From: Lachnoclostridium phytofermentans ISDg
Lineage (GTDB): Bacteria > Bacillota > Clostridia > Lachnospirales > Lachnospiraceae
Assembly: GCF_000018685.1 (NCBI RefSeq)
Contig: NC_010001.1
Span: forward strand, 884,001 to 948,000
Direction: 5' to 3'
DNA: 64,000 bases
The translations under genes and the position numbers were made by a program. The notes under the pieces were generated by a model, which worked only from the letters and a program-made list of their open reading frames with translations, made no database searches and was not told where the DNA came from. Position 1 is the stretch's first letter; each line of letters opens with the position of its first letter. Below, one piece after another: positions 37,918 through 46,910 of this stretch.

Positions 37918-38008
37918 AGAGATACAAGAAAGAGATACAAGAAAGAGATACAAGAAAGAGGTATATGAAAAAGATATAAGAAAAAGAAACGAGAAAAAGA
38001 AACAAGAT
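37918..38008. repeat. 13-bp tandem repeat, 7 copies
   Basis: Units of AGAGATACAAGAA begin at 37918, 37931 and 37944 with no changes, then diverge at 37957, 37970, 37983 and 37996. The array starts right after the epimerase stop codon. Open frames across it on the minus strand are products of the repeat, not genes. Confidence 0.92.
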
Positions 38009-38044
38009 AAAGTACACCTCGCGAACTTTTCCTTGTTATGAACA
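38001..38044 (+). repeat. dispersed hairpin repeat, copy A
   Basis: AACAAGATAAAGTAC, then TCGCGAACTTTTCC and TTGTTATGAAC. The ends AACAAG and CTTGTT are complementary, as are AAAGT and ACTTT, giving a hairpin with a CG-rich loop. It overlaps the last unit of the 13-bp array. Confidence 0.7.
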
Positions 38045-38050
38045 AAAATA

Positions 38051-38103
38051 CAAAGCGGAATATTCATATGGGAGATTATTTTCACCATAGAATATTCCGT
38101 TTG
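38051..38103. terminator. hairpin between the convergent epimerase and GH2 genes
   Basis: CAAAGCGGAATATTC (38051-38065) pairs with GAATATTCCGTTTG (38090-38103); an inner ATGG/CCAT helix extends the stem. It probably serves both genes. Confidence 0.65.
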
Positions 38104-38138
38104 TTTTACCGTGAAGTAAAAGGGTAGCAAATTGTGGC

Positions 38139-40019
38139 TTACTTCATTTTGGAAGCTTCTCTCATACAGAGCTGGTTCATTTTCTGAATACGTTTCTTCT
38201 CTATCTTTAAAACTTTTCTGTCATAGGTGATAAGTCCGTTAATTTCTTCCTCGATATCGGAAAGCTGTGTGTAGACTGTGGCACATAGCCCTTTTTCTAT
38301 GCCAGGAATAATCTTCTTTTCATAAACAGAAATTATGGCATCCGTTAAATCCTGATTTGTTTTATAGTGGCGATAACCATAGGTAGTGTCACTATAAGTA
38401 TGAGAATCAATACGTAGTGTATATCCACCAAATTCAGATAATACGAGAGCTCTTTTATGGGGGCGAAAGCGCATAGGGGTAAAGTATATGTGTAGGCTTC
38501 TAACATCGCCACAACCTTGATCAAACCACCCGCTTGCAGAATCTATCAGTCTAGTGGTATCAAGAGTTTTAAGGTATTCTGTTATTTTAATACTGTCAAA
38601 TTGCCCCCATCCCTCATTAAATGGAACCCATAATACAATACTAGGGTGATTATAAAGATACTCAACAGTACGTTTCATATCAGACAGATATTCTTTCTTT
38701 CCAGGCTCGTCATTTCGAGAAAATAAGCGATAGGAGTTATCCTTGATTAAGGTGGCAAGGCGCGGGAAAATGGTTGGAAATATCGTGACAAACCAGGAAC
38801 GATAGGAACTTCCACCATTTACGAAGTCTTGCCACACCAATACCCCGAGTCGATCACAGTGATAATACCACCGAGATGGTTCTAGTTTTGCATGCTTTCT
38901 TAACATATTAAATCCAAGATTTTTTATCATTGTAATGTCATATATCATCGCTTCATCAGAGGGAGGAGTGTATAAGCTTTCGGGCCAATACCCCTGATCT
39001 AATATTCCATTATGAAAATAAGGTTTGTTGTTTAGAAATAAGCGTAGTATATTATTTTGATCCATTCCAGTGGATATTTTTCGCATAGCAAAATAGGACT
39101 CTATAACATCATCTCCATAAGTTATGGAGACATCATAAAGGTAAGGGCCCTCAGGAGACCAGTAATGTAATTCAGGTAAGTTGATGGTAAAGGATGTATG
39201 GAAAAAATCTTCTTCTTTTAAAAATTCTTGATCTAAAAACTCTTGAACTAAAAACTCTTCTTCCCTAAGCTCTTGTTCTAAGAACTCTTCTTCCCTAAAT
39301 TCTTGTTTTACTAGATTACTTTTATTCGGATTTGACGAGCCTTCGCTTATGAGGATTTTAATTTTATTTTTGGTATTGAAAGAAACGTCGGTACTTACCA
39401 TAGCTAATTCAAAGGAAACGGAATTTGTATCAATATCTGGAGTAATTTTAAGATTTTTTATATAAGTAGATGGAACACATTCCATAAATACTGTCTGCCA
39501 TATGCCACTTTGCGCAGTATAAAACATACCGCTACACTCTAATTTCTGCTTACCTCTCGCATGATAAGAGGTATCACTGACATCTGTAACCATAACAACG
39601 AGAGAATTTTCATCTGCTATTAATTGGTCAGTTATATCGACACTAAAAGGGAGATATCCACCTTCATGGGAAAGGAGGTGACAATCATTGACATAGATAG
39701 CTGCTGTCTGATCAACTGCACCGAATTGTAATAAGACGCGATCATTTTTATTTTCTCTTGGGTCGTTTAGTACTCTGTGATACCAAAGAAATTCTGTGGG
39801 TTTTAGCTGATGATTTACACCGGAAAGCGAACTTTCTGGCGAGAATGGTACGAGTATTTTACCATCGTAGGTAGAAGGCATCTGATTTGTTTTTGTAATA
39901 GTGTAATCCCAATATCCATTTAGGTTATAATAACTATTGCGTTTTAAAAGAGGACGGGGATATTCTGGTAAGGGTGGCATTGAGGTTGATGGATTTGAAA
40001 ACCCAGTTTTTAAACTCAT
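38139..40019 (-). CDS. GH2-family glycoside hydrolase with an inserted pentapeptide repeat
   Basis: A 626-residue family 2 glycosidase: N-terminal sugar-binding sandwich, immunoglobulin-like domain, then a TIM barrel. The acid/base Glu sits in VLWVPFNEGWGQFD and the nucleophile Glu in ALVLSEFGGYT. There is no signal peptide, so it is cytoplasmic. The substrate (beta-galactoside, mannoside or glucuronide) cannot be told from sequence. Odd feature: about six copies of a 5-residue unit such as LREEEF or LDQEF interrupt the immunoglobulin-like domain (about residues 236-268), encoded by a 15-bp tandem repeat. Confidence 0.85.
   Translation of the reverse strand: MSLKTGFSNPSTSMPPLPEYPRPLLKRNSYYNLNGYWDYTITKTNQMPSTYDGKILVPFSPESSLSGVNHQLKPTEFLWYHRVLNDPRENKNDRVLLQFGAVDQTAAIYVNDCHLLSHEGGYLPFSVDITDQLIADENSLVVMVTDVSDTSYHARGKQKLECSGMFYTAQSGIWQTVFMECVPSTYIKNLKITPDIDTNSVSFELAMVSTDVSFNTKNKIKILISEGSSNPNKSNLVKQEFREEEFLEQELREEEFLVQEFLDQEFLKEEDFFHTSFTINLPELHYWSPEGPYLYDVSITYGDDVIESYFAMRKISTGMDQNNILRLFLNNKPYFHNGILDQGYWPESLYTPPSDEAMIYDITMIKNLGFNMLRKHAKLEPSRWYYHCDRLGVLVWQDFVNGGSSYRSWFVTIFPTIFPRLATLIKDNSYRLFSRNDEPGKKEYLSDMKRTVEYLYNHPSIVLWVPFNEGWGQFDSIKITEYLKTLDTTRLIDSASGWFDQGCGDVRSLHIYFTPMRFRPHKRALVLSEFGGYTLRIDSHTYSDTTYGYRHYKTNQDLTDAIISVYEKKIIPGIEKGLCATVYTQLSDIEEEINGLITYDRKVLKIEKKRIQKMNQLCMREASKMK
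39222..39311 (-). repeat. 15-bp in-frame tandem repeat inside the GH2 gene
   Basis: Six 15-base units begin at 39222, 39237, 39252, 39267, 39282 and 39297. They keep the reading frame and encode an acidic run of pentapeptides of the form (L/R)x(Q/E)E(F/L). Confidence 0.88.
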
Positions 40020-40368
40020 AGGAATCCCGCTTTCTATAGAATTTTTAACTTTGTATTTTCATGGGTAGAAGTAGTAGAAGTTTATGTTATATTTTTTTAT
40101 AAGTTTATGCGATGTCGTTTGTAAGAATATGCTATAGTCGTTTGTTTGTTTAAGTTATATTATTCAGTGGTTAATACTTCTAATTGTATCATAGTATAGT
40201 GAAAAAGGCGAGATAATAAGTAAGATATAGGTAAATATTTTCAAAGGAAGGATTAAATGCTGTAGATACCATAAATGGAACGACTGCAATATATTGGAAT
40301 ATCTTATTTACTTTAGATAATACTTACGGTAAACTAATCATGAAGATATTAACAAAGGAGGTTTTTTT
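40020..40368. other. divergent intergenic region
   Basis: 349 bases between the GH2 gene and a coiled-coil gene. It is AT-rich; a GTCGTTTGT motif occurs twice near 40106-40146. No promoter, RNA or terminator that I can support. Confidence 0.4.
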
Positions 40369-41250
40369 GTGACGTATCAAGAAGCAAGCAATGAATTAAT
40401 GCAATTGGAACAAGAAATTCGGGTTTTACAACAAAGGAAGTATCGAGAAGAACAAGTAATAGAGATAAAAAAGAGAGAGTTGGAGAAATACACAGATGAC
40501 TTATATAAGGAGCATTATGATGTAAAGCAATTAGAGAAAAACTCGATAGGAACTTTATTAAAAAAGATATCTGGAAATTATCAAAAAGAATATGAAAAAG
40601 AAATGAATGAATATCTTATTGCGAAAGCAAAATATGATGAGTTTATCATTATGATTGAAGACTTGCATTCTGAAGTTAACCGCTATAGGAATGAAATATT
40701 TCATAAAGAGCAAGAAATAAAAAGAAAAAAGCAAGACATTCGTAACAATTATCCGGAAGGGATGGAAATAGCCAAAAAAGAAGAAGAACTTAGAAAGAAG
40801 CTATATTCTCAAAAAAAAGAGCTTGAAGAAGCAATCACAGCAACGAATAGGGTTTATGAATTGACGAAGGATGCACTGGAACAGTACAAAAGTGCTAAGT
40901 CATGGGCTACCTATGATACTTTTTTTAATGGGGGATTAATTTCGGACCTTATAAAGTATAATAAGATAGATAATGCAGTAGAAATTGTTTCACAATTACA
41001 ATCTGCGACAGATCGCATGAATAAAGAGCTTAAAGATGTAAAGGTTGCCTTTGATTCCAATTTAAATCAAATTGATGGCAGTACTCGATTTTTTGATATC
41101 GCATTTGATAATATATTCACTGATTGGAGTGTTCGAAATAAGCTTTCCTCTAATGTAGAGGAATTAACTAGATATTGCAGCAAGGTGGAAGCATTATTAG
41201 CATCACTTAGAAACGAGAAAAGAAGTGTCGAAAAACAGCTTCTTGAATAA
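40369..41250 (+). CDS. coiled-coil protein of unknown function
   Basis: A 293-residue, highly charged protein that is almost all predicted helix, with long heptad-like Glu/Lys-rich coiled coils over about residues 5-175 and 200-290. There is no signal peptide and no membrane span. The start is GTG with AAAGGAGGT upstream. I recognise no family. It stands alone between divergent and unrelated neighbours. Confidence 0.65.
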   Translation: MTYQEASNELMQLEQEIRVLQQRKYREEQVIEIKKRELEKYTDDLYKEHYDVKQLEKNSIGTLLKKISGNYQKEYEKEMNEYLIAKAKYDEFIIMIEDLHSEVNRYRNEIFHKEQEIKRKKQDIRNNYPEGMEIAKKEEELRKKLYSQKKELEEAITATNRVYELTKDALEQYKSAKSWATYDTFFNGGLISDLIKYNKIDNAVEIVSQLQSATDRMNKELKDVKVAFDSNLNQIDGSTRFFDIAFDNIFTDWSVRNKLSSNVEELTRYCSKVEALLASLRNEKRSVEKQLLE

Positions 41251-41283
41251 TAAAATCAGAAAATACATGAGAGGAGTGAGTGT

Positions 41284-42060
41284 ATGGATATTACACTTGG
41301 TATTTTAATACCTTTTTTAGGAACAACACTAGGAGCCGCGTGTGTATTCTTTTTAAAGAATGAAATAAAGCCACTTGTGCAAAAATCTCTGTTAGGTTTT
41401 GCATCTGGTGTCATGGTGGCTGCATCTGTGTGGTCACTGTTAATCCCAGCAATTGATATGTCAGAAGGTATGGGGCGTTTCGCGTTTTTACCAGCAGCGG
41501 TAGGATTTGTAATAGGAATTCTATTTTTGCTTTCGATGGACCGCATAATTCCTCATCTGCACTTAAATAGTACGGAACCAGAGGGTAGAAAAAGTTCATT
41601 ACAAAAGACCACAATGCTTGTTCTTGCAGTAACACTGCATAATATTCCGGAGGGAATGGCTGTTGGTGTTGTATTTGCTGGACTTTTAACTAATCAAAGT
41701 GATATCACATTGGCAGGGGCTTTAGCCTTATCCATAGGTATCGCAATTCAAAATTTCCCTGAAGGGGCAATTATCTCACTTCCGTTAAGGAGTGAAGGAA
41801 GTAGTAAGAGTAAGGCATTTGTATATGGAGTGGCATCAGGAATTGTAGAACCAATCGCAGCAGTTATTACAATTTTATTATCAAGTTTTGTTGTATCAAT
41901 ATTACCATATCTGTTGGCATTTGCTGCTGGTGCTATGATTTATGTTGTAGTAGAGGAATTATTACCGGAAGCATCAACTGGAGAACATTCCAATATAGCG
42001 ACCATTGGATTTTCACTAGGATTTTTGATTATGATGATACTTGATGTTGCATTATCCTAA
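41284..42060 (+). CDS. ZIP family metal transporter
   Basis: A 258-residue ZIP protein with about eight spans. The metal-site motifs are in span IV (HNIPEGMAVGV, near residue 119) and span V (QNFPEGAIISLPL, near 157), where the first His is replaced by Gln, a common variation in bacterial ZIPs of this type. It probably imports or equilibrates Zn2+ or another divalent metal. Confidence 0.88.
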   Translation: MDITLGILIPFLGTTLGAACVFFLKNEIKPLVQKSLLGFASGVMVAASVWSLLIPAIDMSEGMGRFAFLPAAVGFVIGILFLLSMDRIIPHLHLNSTEPEGRKSSLQKTTMLVLAVTLHNIPEGMAVGVVFAGLLTNQSDITLAGALALSIGIAIQNFPEGAIISLPLRSEGSSKSKAFVYGVASGIVEPIAAVITILLSSFVVSILPYLLAFAAGAMIYVVVEELLPEASTGEHSNIATIGFSLGFLIMMILDVALS

Positions 42061-42067
42061 AAATAAA

Positions 42068-42109
42068 ATTAAACACGATAGGAATTATTATGTTTCTATC
42101 GTGTTTAAT
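42068..42109 (+). terminator. terminator after the ZIP gene
   Basis: ATTAAACACGATAG (42068-42081) and CTATCGTGTTTAAT (42096-42109) form a perfect 14-bp stem with a 14-base loop. It is AT-rich and lacks a long T-tract. Confidence 0.7.
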
Positions 42110-42190
42110 AGCAATCATGGCGGAAATAAATACAAAACTTTGTGCCTGCACCCCAAAGTTTGCAGGCTATGGAAAGGGGTGATTATTCGT

Positions 42191-42694
42191 ATGTATAATA
42201 GATTAACAAAAAATGATATTGATAAAATGCAGGAGGAAATTGAATACCGTAAACTCACTGTACGCAAAGAGGCCATTGATGCAGTAAAAGAAGCTAGAGC
42301 ACATGGAGACTTGAGCGAGAATTTTGAGTACTATGCGGCGAAAAAAGATAAGAATAAGAATGAAGGCAGAATCCGTTATCTTGAAAGGATGATTAAGACA
42401 GCGGAGGTTATAGAAGATCATTCCTCTGAAGATGAGATAGGGATTAATAATACGGTTTCTATTTACTTTGAGGAAGATAATGAAATCGAGAAATATAAGT
42501 TGATTACGACTGTACGAGAAAATTCTTTGCAAGGGCTCATCAGTATTGAATCGCCTCTTGGAAAAGCTATTCTAGGGCATAAAGTAGAGGATAGAGTCTA
42601 TGTTAAGGTAAGAGACGATTATGGGTACTATGTTATAATCAAGGCAATTGATAAGACAACAGACGATAGCAATGATAGAATAAGAAGTTATTAA
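42191..42694 (+). CDS. GreA/GreB-like transcription elongation factor
   Basis: A 167-residue Gre factor with the N-terminal coiled coil containing EARAHGDLSENFEYYAAK (the acidic tip is DLSEN), followed by the FKBP-like C-terminal domain. It helps backtracked RNA polymerase cleave transcripts. The start at 42191 has AAAGGGG upstream; the open frame runs much further 5' but that part lacks family sequence. This may be a second copy besides the housekeeping greA. Confidence 0.85.
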   Translation: MYNRLTKNDIDKMQEEIEYRKLTVRKEAIDAVKEARAHGDLSENFEYYAAKKDKNKNEGRIRYLERMIKTAEVIEDHSSEDEIGINNTVSIYFEEDNEIEKYKLITTVRENSLQGLISIESPLGKAILGHKVEDRVYVKVRDDYGYYVIIKAIDKTTDDSNDRIRSY

Positions 42695-42854
42695 TTTAGT
42701 GATAACATTTTAGTTCTTCTCCATTATAAACATTCATTTACGAACTTCCATATGTTAAGATTATGCTAAGGATAGTTAAGAAGGATTGTCCTAAAGTAAA
42801 AAAAGTGCTATATTTGCAGTATATATTTGGAAGTTTACAATGGGAGGCATGGGG

Positions 42855-43283
42855 ATGTTACAATTACATAAGATAGCGGTATTAGTCTTAACGACCTTCT
42901 TCCTGATTAGTGGGATATTTGCTCCTTACGGTAGTTCATATCCTTTTTTTACGACTACAAATCCCTACATGACAAATACTGACTTATCGAAAGAACACAA
43001 TAAGCTTAAGAGTCTTGATGATTCAAATGAGTTTAAGAAATCAAAGAATATCAATTCTAACCTTCAAAACAATGAAATATGCTTTGAAAATGATTTAAGC
43101 CAAAATAAACTTCTAGATTTTGGGACAAGCCTTTTACCATGTCCGGAAATATATATCATAACAAATTTAGATTGCAAGCTTAGGATCAATCAAAAATTAA
43201 TAGGAATCCCAAGTCTTTCCTTAGATATGATATCATATATCCATAAAATGGACGGGAAAAAAGATAGATTAGCGACATTATAG
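42855..43283 (+). CDS. small secreted or membrane-anchored protein, unknown
   Basis: A 142-residue protein with an N-terminal hydrophobic segment (HKIAVLVLTTFFLISGIFA, about 5-23) that reads as a signal peptide or anchor. The rest is polar and Asn/Lys-rich, with two Cys. GGAGG at 42843-42847 suits the ATG at 42855, seven bases on. No family recognised. It directly precedes secDF by about 30 bases and could be co-transcribed. Confidence 0.6.
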   Translation: MLQLHKIAVLVLTTFFLISGIFAPYGSSYPFFTTTNPYMTNTDLSKEHNKLKSLDDSNEFKKSKNINSNLQNNEICFENDLSQNKLLDFGTSLLPCPEIYIITNLDCKLRINQKLIGIPSLSLDMISYIHKMDGKKDRLATL

Positions 43284-43315
43284 AGTGAAAAAAATTATTC
43301 TAAGTGAGGTACATT

Positions 43316-45520
43316 ATGTCAAATTATAAGGATACATTTTCATCCAATAAGAAAAAGTCGACGAAAAGAATTCGTCATGGAAAAAGTACGCTCTTTGCAT
43401 GCGTAGGTTTTATTTTTCTCTTTGTTTTATTAGCCATTTTTGGCCTAGGAGATAATTTTAAAAGTGTTCAAAAGATGCGTTTTGGTATTGATATTCGTGG
43501 TGGTGTTGAAGCAATCTTTGAGCCACAAGGACTGGATAGAAAGGCAACTGCTGCAGAACTAGAAAGTGCTAGAAACATTATTGATATACGACTAGATAAT
43601 AAGTACATTACGGACCGAGAGGTAACGATTGATAAAGATGGTGGTTACATTATTGTCCGCTTCCCATGGAAATCTGATGAGAAAAACTATAATCCAGAGC
43701 AGGCAATCCAAGAAATTGGTGCAATGGCACAACTTAGTTTTCGTGATCCACAAGGGAATATTATGCTAGATGGAAAACATGTAGTTAGTAGTTCGGCATC
43801 TCGTAGGACTAATAATGTTACTACAGATAATGTCGTAGAACTGATATTCGATAAAGAAGGTGCAAAGTTATTTGAAGAAGCGACTGGAAAGTTAATTGGG
43901 AAACCAATGAGCATTTACATGGATAATGATTTAATATCAGCTCCTCAAGTAAATAGTAAAATTACCGGTGGTAAAGCAGTTATACAGAACATAAAGACTT
44001 ATGAAGAAGCAAAAAATTTATCTGAAAAAATTAATGCAGGAGCATTACCATTCTCTTTAACAACTTCAAGTTTCCGTACCATTAGCCCTACTCTAGGAAA
44101 CAATGCGCTTAATGTTATGTTAGTTGCAGGGGCAATTGCATTCGTATTTGTTTGCATTTTCATGATTGGTATCTATAAGCTGCCAGGTTTTGTAGCATGT
44201 TTAGTACTTATTTTACAAATGGTATTACAGTTACTTGCAATCTCAGTACCACAATATACATTAACATTACCAGGTATTGCAGGTATTATACTTTCTGTTG
44301 GTATGGCTGTAGATGCTAATATTATTATAGCCGAACGTGTCTCAGAAGAACTGAAGAAGGGTGCAACTTATCGTTCCGCAGTTACTAATGGATATAAGAA
44401 TGCATTTTCTTCCGTATTAGATGGAAATGTAACAACAGCTGCAGTTGCGATTATCTTGATGATCTTTGGATCAGGAGCAATGCTAAGCTTTGGTTATACA
44501 CTCTTAATTGGTATGATTGTCAATGTTTTAGTTGGTGTATTTTTATCAAAGACTATATTGTTATCCTTCCTTGAAATGGATCGATTTAATGAACAAAAAT
44601 ATTTCCGTGAACAAAAAGAGAGAAAACCATTAAAAATTTATCAGAACAAATGGATATTCTTAATTATCTCTGGTACTATTTTTATTGTTGGTATCGTTGG
44701 TGTAATTATAAAGGGTGTCCACCTAGATACTCAGTTTACCGGTGGTGCGGTTCTCGAGTATTCCATCACTGGAAATGTTGATACAGAAACAGTACGTTCT
44801 AAAGTATCAGATGTTACGAATCGCCCGACCACTGTTCAAATAACAAAGGACAATATCACCGATTCCAGTAGTGTTATCATAACCTTAGCCGGAACAAGTG
44901 GTTTAAATGTTGCAGAACAAGAAAAAATCACAGGTGCAGTGAAAGGTATTTCTGATGATTTGAATGCAAAGCTTGCACAAACTTATGTTGTGGAGCCATA
45001 TATCGGTGCAAAGGCATTAAAAAATGCTGTTATGGCAGTAGTAATTTCCATCATTTTTATCATTATCTATGTGTGGATACGTTTCTCAGGTCTTACATCT
45101 GGAATCACTGCAACGTTAGCACTTGTGCATGATATTATTACCGTATTTTTCGTCTTTGTTATATTTGGAATTCCATTAAATGATGCCTTTGTTGCGGTAG
45201 TATTAACTATTATCGGTTATTCAATTAATGATACCATTGTTATATATGACCGTGTCAGAGAGAATCGTAAAAAGAATCCAAAGCAAGATTTTATAGAGTT
45301 AATGAATGAAAGTAATACGCAGACATTACATCGTTCAGTAAATACGTCAATTACAACTGCGGTTTGTGTATTAATTATGTTAATTGCTTCTATTATCTTC
45401 CGTATCGACTCCATTAAGGTGTTTACCTTACCGATGTTATTTGGTCTAATTAGTGGTTGCTATTCTTCCATATGTATTGCTGGTGTACTTTGGACTATGT
45501 GGGAAAAGAGAAAAAGATAG
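43316..45520 (+). CDS. secDF: protein translocase subunits SecD and SecF, fused
   Basis: A 734-residue SecDF fusion of the type found in Bacillus and many Clostridia. The SecD half shows FGIDIRGGVEAIFEP and LSVGMAVDANIIIAERVSEEL; the SecF half shows TQFTGGAVLEYSI and IGYSINDTIVIYDRVREN. About twelve spans are expected. It uses the proton-motive force to pull exported proteins through SecYEG. GTGAGG precedes the ATG at 43316; a GTG four codons upstream overlaps that site. Confidence 0.95.
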   Translation: MSNYKDTFSSNKKKSTKRIRHGKSTLFACVGFIFLFVLLAIFGLGDNFKSVQKMRFGIDIRGGVEAIFEPQGLDRKATAAELESARNIIDIRLDNKYITDREVTIDKDGGYIIVRFPWKSDEKNYNPEQAIQEIGAMAQLSFRDPQGNIMLDGKHVVSSSASRRTNNVTTDNVVELIFDKEGAKLFEEATGKLIGKPMSIYMDNDLISAPQVNSKITGGKAVIQNIKTYEEAKNLSEKINAGALPFSLTTSSFRTISPTLGNNALNVMLVAGAIAFVFVCIFMIGIYKLPGFVACLVLILQMVLQLLAISVPQYTLTLPGIAGIILSVGMAVDANIIIAERVSEELKKGATYRSAVTNGYKNAFSSVLDGNVTTAAVAIILMIFGSGAMLSFGYTLLIGMIVNVLVGVFLSKTILLSFLEMDRFNEQKYFREQKERKPLKIYQNKWIFLIISGTIFIVGIVGVIIKGVHLDTQFTGGAVLEYSITGNVDTETVRSKVSDVTNRPTTVQITKDNITDSSSVIITLAGTSGLNVAEQEKITGAVKGISDDLNAKLAQTYVVEPYIGAKALKNAVMAVVISIIFIIIYVWIRFSGLTSGITATLALVHDIITVFFVFVIFGIPLNDAFVAVVLTIIGYSINDTIVIYDRVRENRKKNPKQDFIELMNESNTQTLHRSVNTSITTAVCVLIMLIASIIFRIDSIKVFTLPMLFGLISGCYSSICIAGVLWTMWEKRKR

Positions 45521-45654
45521 AAGTTATCAAATTAAAAAATTAGATTAAAAGTAGAAAAGAAATAGTAAAATACAGCATATTGAAAAATAGAAAAAATTAG
45601 CTTACTAAATACATCATGCATTAGTAATGAATTTATACAGAAATTAAGCTAAGT

Positions 45655-45728
45655 GCGGGTACAATCAAAATAATCCTTAGAAGTTTATAGGCTTTTATTT
45701 GGAGGATTTTAATTGTATCCGCTTTTTT
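45655..45728 (+). terminator. terminator after secDF
   Basis: GCGGGTACAATCAAAAT (from 45655) pairs with ATTTTAATTGTATCCGC (to 45722) with small mismatches and a large loop, and runs into TTTTTT. The remaining sequence up to 45780 contains the AAGGAGGT site of the next gene. Confidence 0.75.
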
Positions 45729-45780
45729 ATTTATAAGAATATGTTTTAAAAAGGAAGGTAAATGGTTTAAGGAGGTAGAT

Positions 45781-46629
45781 ATGGAGAAACAAAAACTAGA
45801 ATCCAGGCAGGAGAATAAGGCAAGTTTCATGAAAAGTGTCGTAAGAGATGGAGGAAAAGGAGTTATAGTAGGGGGATCTATGCTTGTACCAGGAGTTAGC
45901 GGGGGGACAATGGCTATGCTTCTTGGAATATATGACTCGTTAATAACATCAGTTAGTAATTTTTTTCAAAATCCGAAGAAAGCACTAAAAGTACTGATTC
46001 CCTTTGTACTTGGTGCACTTCTTGGGATGGTTGTTATTGCTAAACCAATCCTTGCACTTATTGAGAGATACCCTATGCCAACCTTATATTTCTTTTTAGG
46101 CGCTGTAGTTGGTGGAATTCCTTTTATAATAAAAAAGGCCGATGTCAGTAAATTATCCTTCAGTATAGTTTTCTACCTATTGTTCGGAACTGCATTGGTT
46201 ATTGGAATCGCCCGCTTACCCGAGAATTTGTTTACAGTATCATTAAACGTAGGACTTAGGGAAATATTATTATTGATTGTAGCAGGGATCTTTGTAGCCG
46301 TTGCTCTAATTCTACCGGGAATAAGTGTATCTTATATGCTTTTGGTCATGGGAATGTATCAAAATACGATGGATTCTATCTCAAGAGTTTATCTACCATA
46401 TTTGATTCCATTAGGAATTGGTGGAATCCTTGGTATTTTATTAACCACAAGGTTACTAGAGAAAGCAATGAATAAGTATCCGAAGCCAACCTATTTAATA
46501 ATTCTTGGGTTTATGATAGGGTCAGTGGCAGAGATTTTCCCTGGGTTTCCAATTGGTTTTGAGTGGATTTGGTGTATTCCATGTGCTGTGGTAGGATTTA
46601 TCGTTATGAATGCATTGGGAGGAGAATAG
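45781..46629 (+). CDS. DUF368 membrane protein, probable polyprenyl-phosphate transporter
   Basis: A 282-residue DUF368 protein with about eight spans in two related halves; each half starts with a PGVSGGT or PGISVSY motif (MLVPGVSGGTMAMLLGIYD near 38-56, ILPGISVSYMLLVMGMYQ near 179). DUF368 proteins have been shown in other bacteria to return undecaprenyl phosphate across the membrane for envelope synthesis. AAGGAGGT precedes the ATG. Confidence 0.88.
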   Translation: MEKQKLESRQENKASFMKSVVRDGGKGVIVGGSMLVPGVSGGTMAMLLGIYDSLITSVSNFFQNPKKALKVLIPFVLGALLGMVVIAKPILALIERYPMPTLYFFLGAVVGGIPFIIKKADVSKLSFSIVFYLLFGTALVIGIARLPENLFTVSLNVGLREILLLIVAGIFVAVALILPGISVSYMLLVMGMYQNTMDSISRVYLPYLIPLGIGGILGILLTTRLLEKAMNKYPKPTYLIILGFMIGSVAEIFPGFPIGFEWIWCIPCAVVGFIVMNALGGE

Positions 46630-46633
46630 TATA

Positions 46634-46676
46634 GACAAGAATAATTACATTTCGCGTATATTTCCTTGTCATGAAG
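46634..46676 (+). repeat. dispersed hairpin repeat, copy E
   Basis: GACAAGAATAATTAC, then TTCGCGTATATTTCC and TTGTCATGAAG. Its ends are GACAAG and CTTGTC, where the copy at 38001 has AACAAG and CTTGTT; this is a compensatory change that keeps pairing. Confidence 0.65.
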
Positions 46677-46700
46677 AAAGGAGGGAAATTCCCTCCTTTC
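46676..46700. terminator. perfect 10-bp hairpin after the DUF368 gene
   Basis: GAAAGGAGGG (46676-46685), loop AAATT, CCCTCCTTTC (46691-46700). A strong stem but with only a short T-run after it. Confidence 0.65.
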
Positions 46701-46796
46701 TAATTTGAAGTTCAAAATGAGTTTACAAAGATGTTCTCCAATGGTTTCATATTGCATTTACATTCGAATGGAAACTTTTGAGTATTGTTTGAGTCA

Positions 46797-46910
46797 CTAA
46801 CGTTTACAGCATGGGCAATGTGGACAGCGTGGTTTCTGCATTCGATGTCCCTATCGCATTGATTTTCTAAAAGTAAGAAATCATTTTCAAAACAGTCAAA
46901 TTCTCTATCG
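46797..46910 (-). pseudogene. frame-shifted 3' tail of the Cys-rich gene at 46911
   Basis: Past the stop codon of the Cys-rich gene, one frame reads a plausible continuation (NDREFDCFENDF, then NQCDRDIEC), and the original frame then resumes as KPRCPHCPCCKR followed by TAG at 46797. The paralogue at 47864 ends QCDKDIRC...CPCCKQKPSK, so this is its homologous C-terminus. The pattern fits +1 in an A-run near 46921 and -1 in an A-run near 46835. It could be true decay or two sequencing errors in homopolymers. Confidence 0.65.

Noticed and set aside
37809..38130. Minus-strand hydrophobic frames after the epimerase gene
   Set aside because: Produced by the 13-bp purine-rich array; 13 is not a multiple of three and no ribosome-binding site is present.
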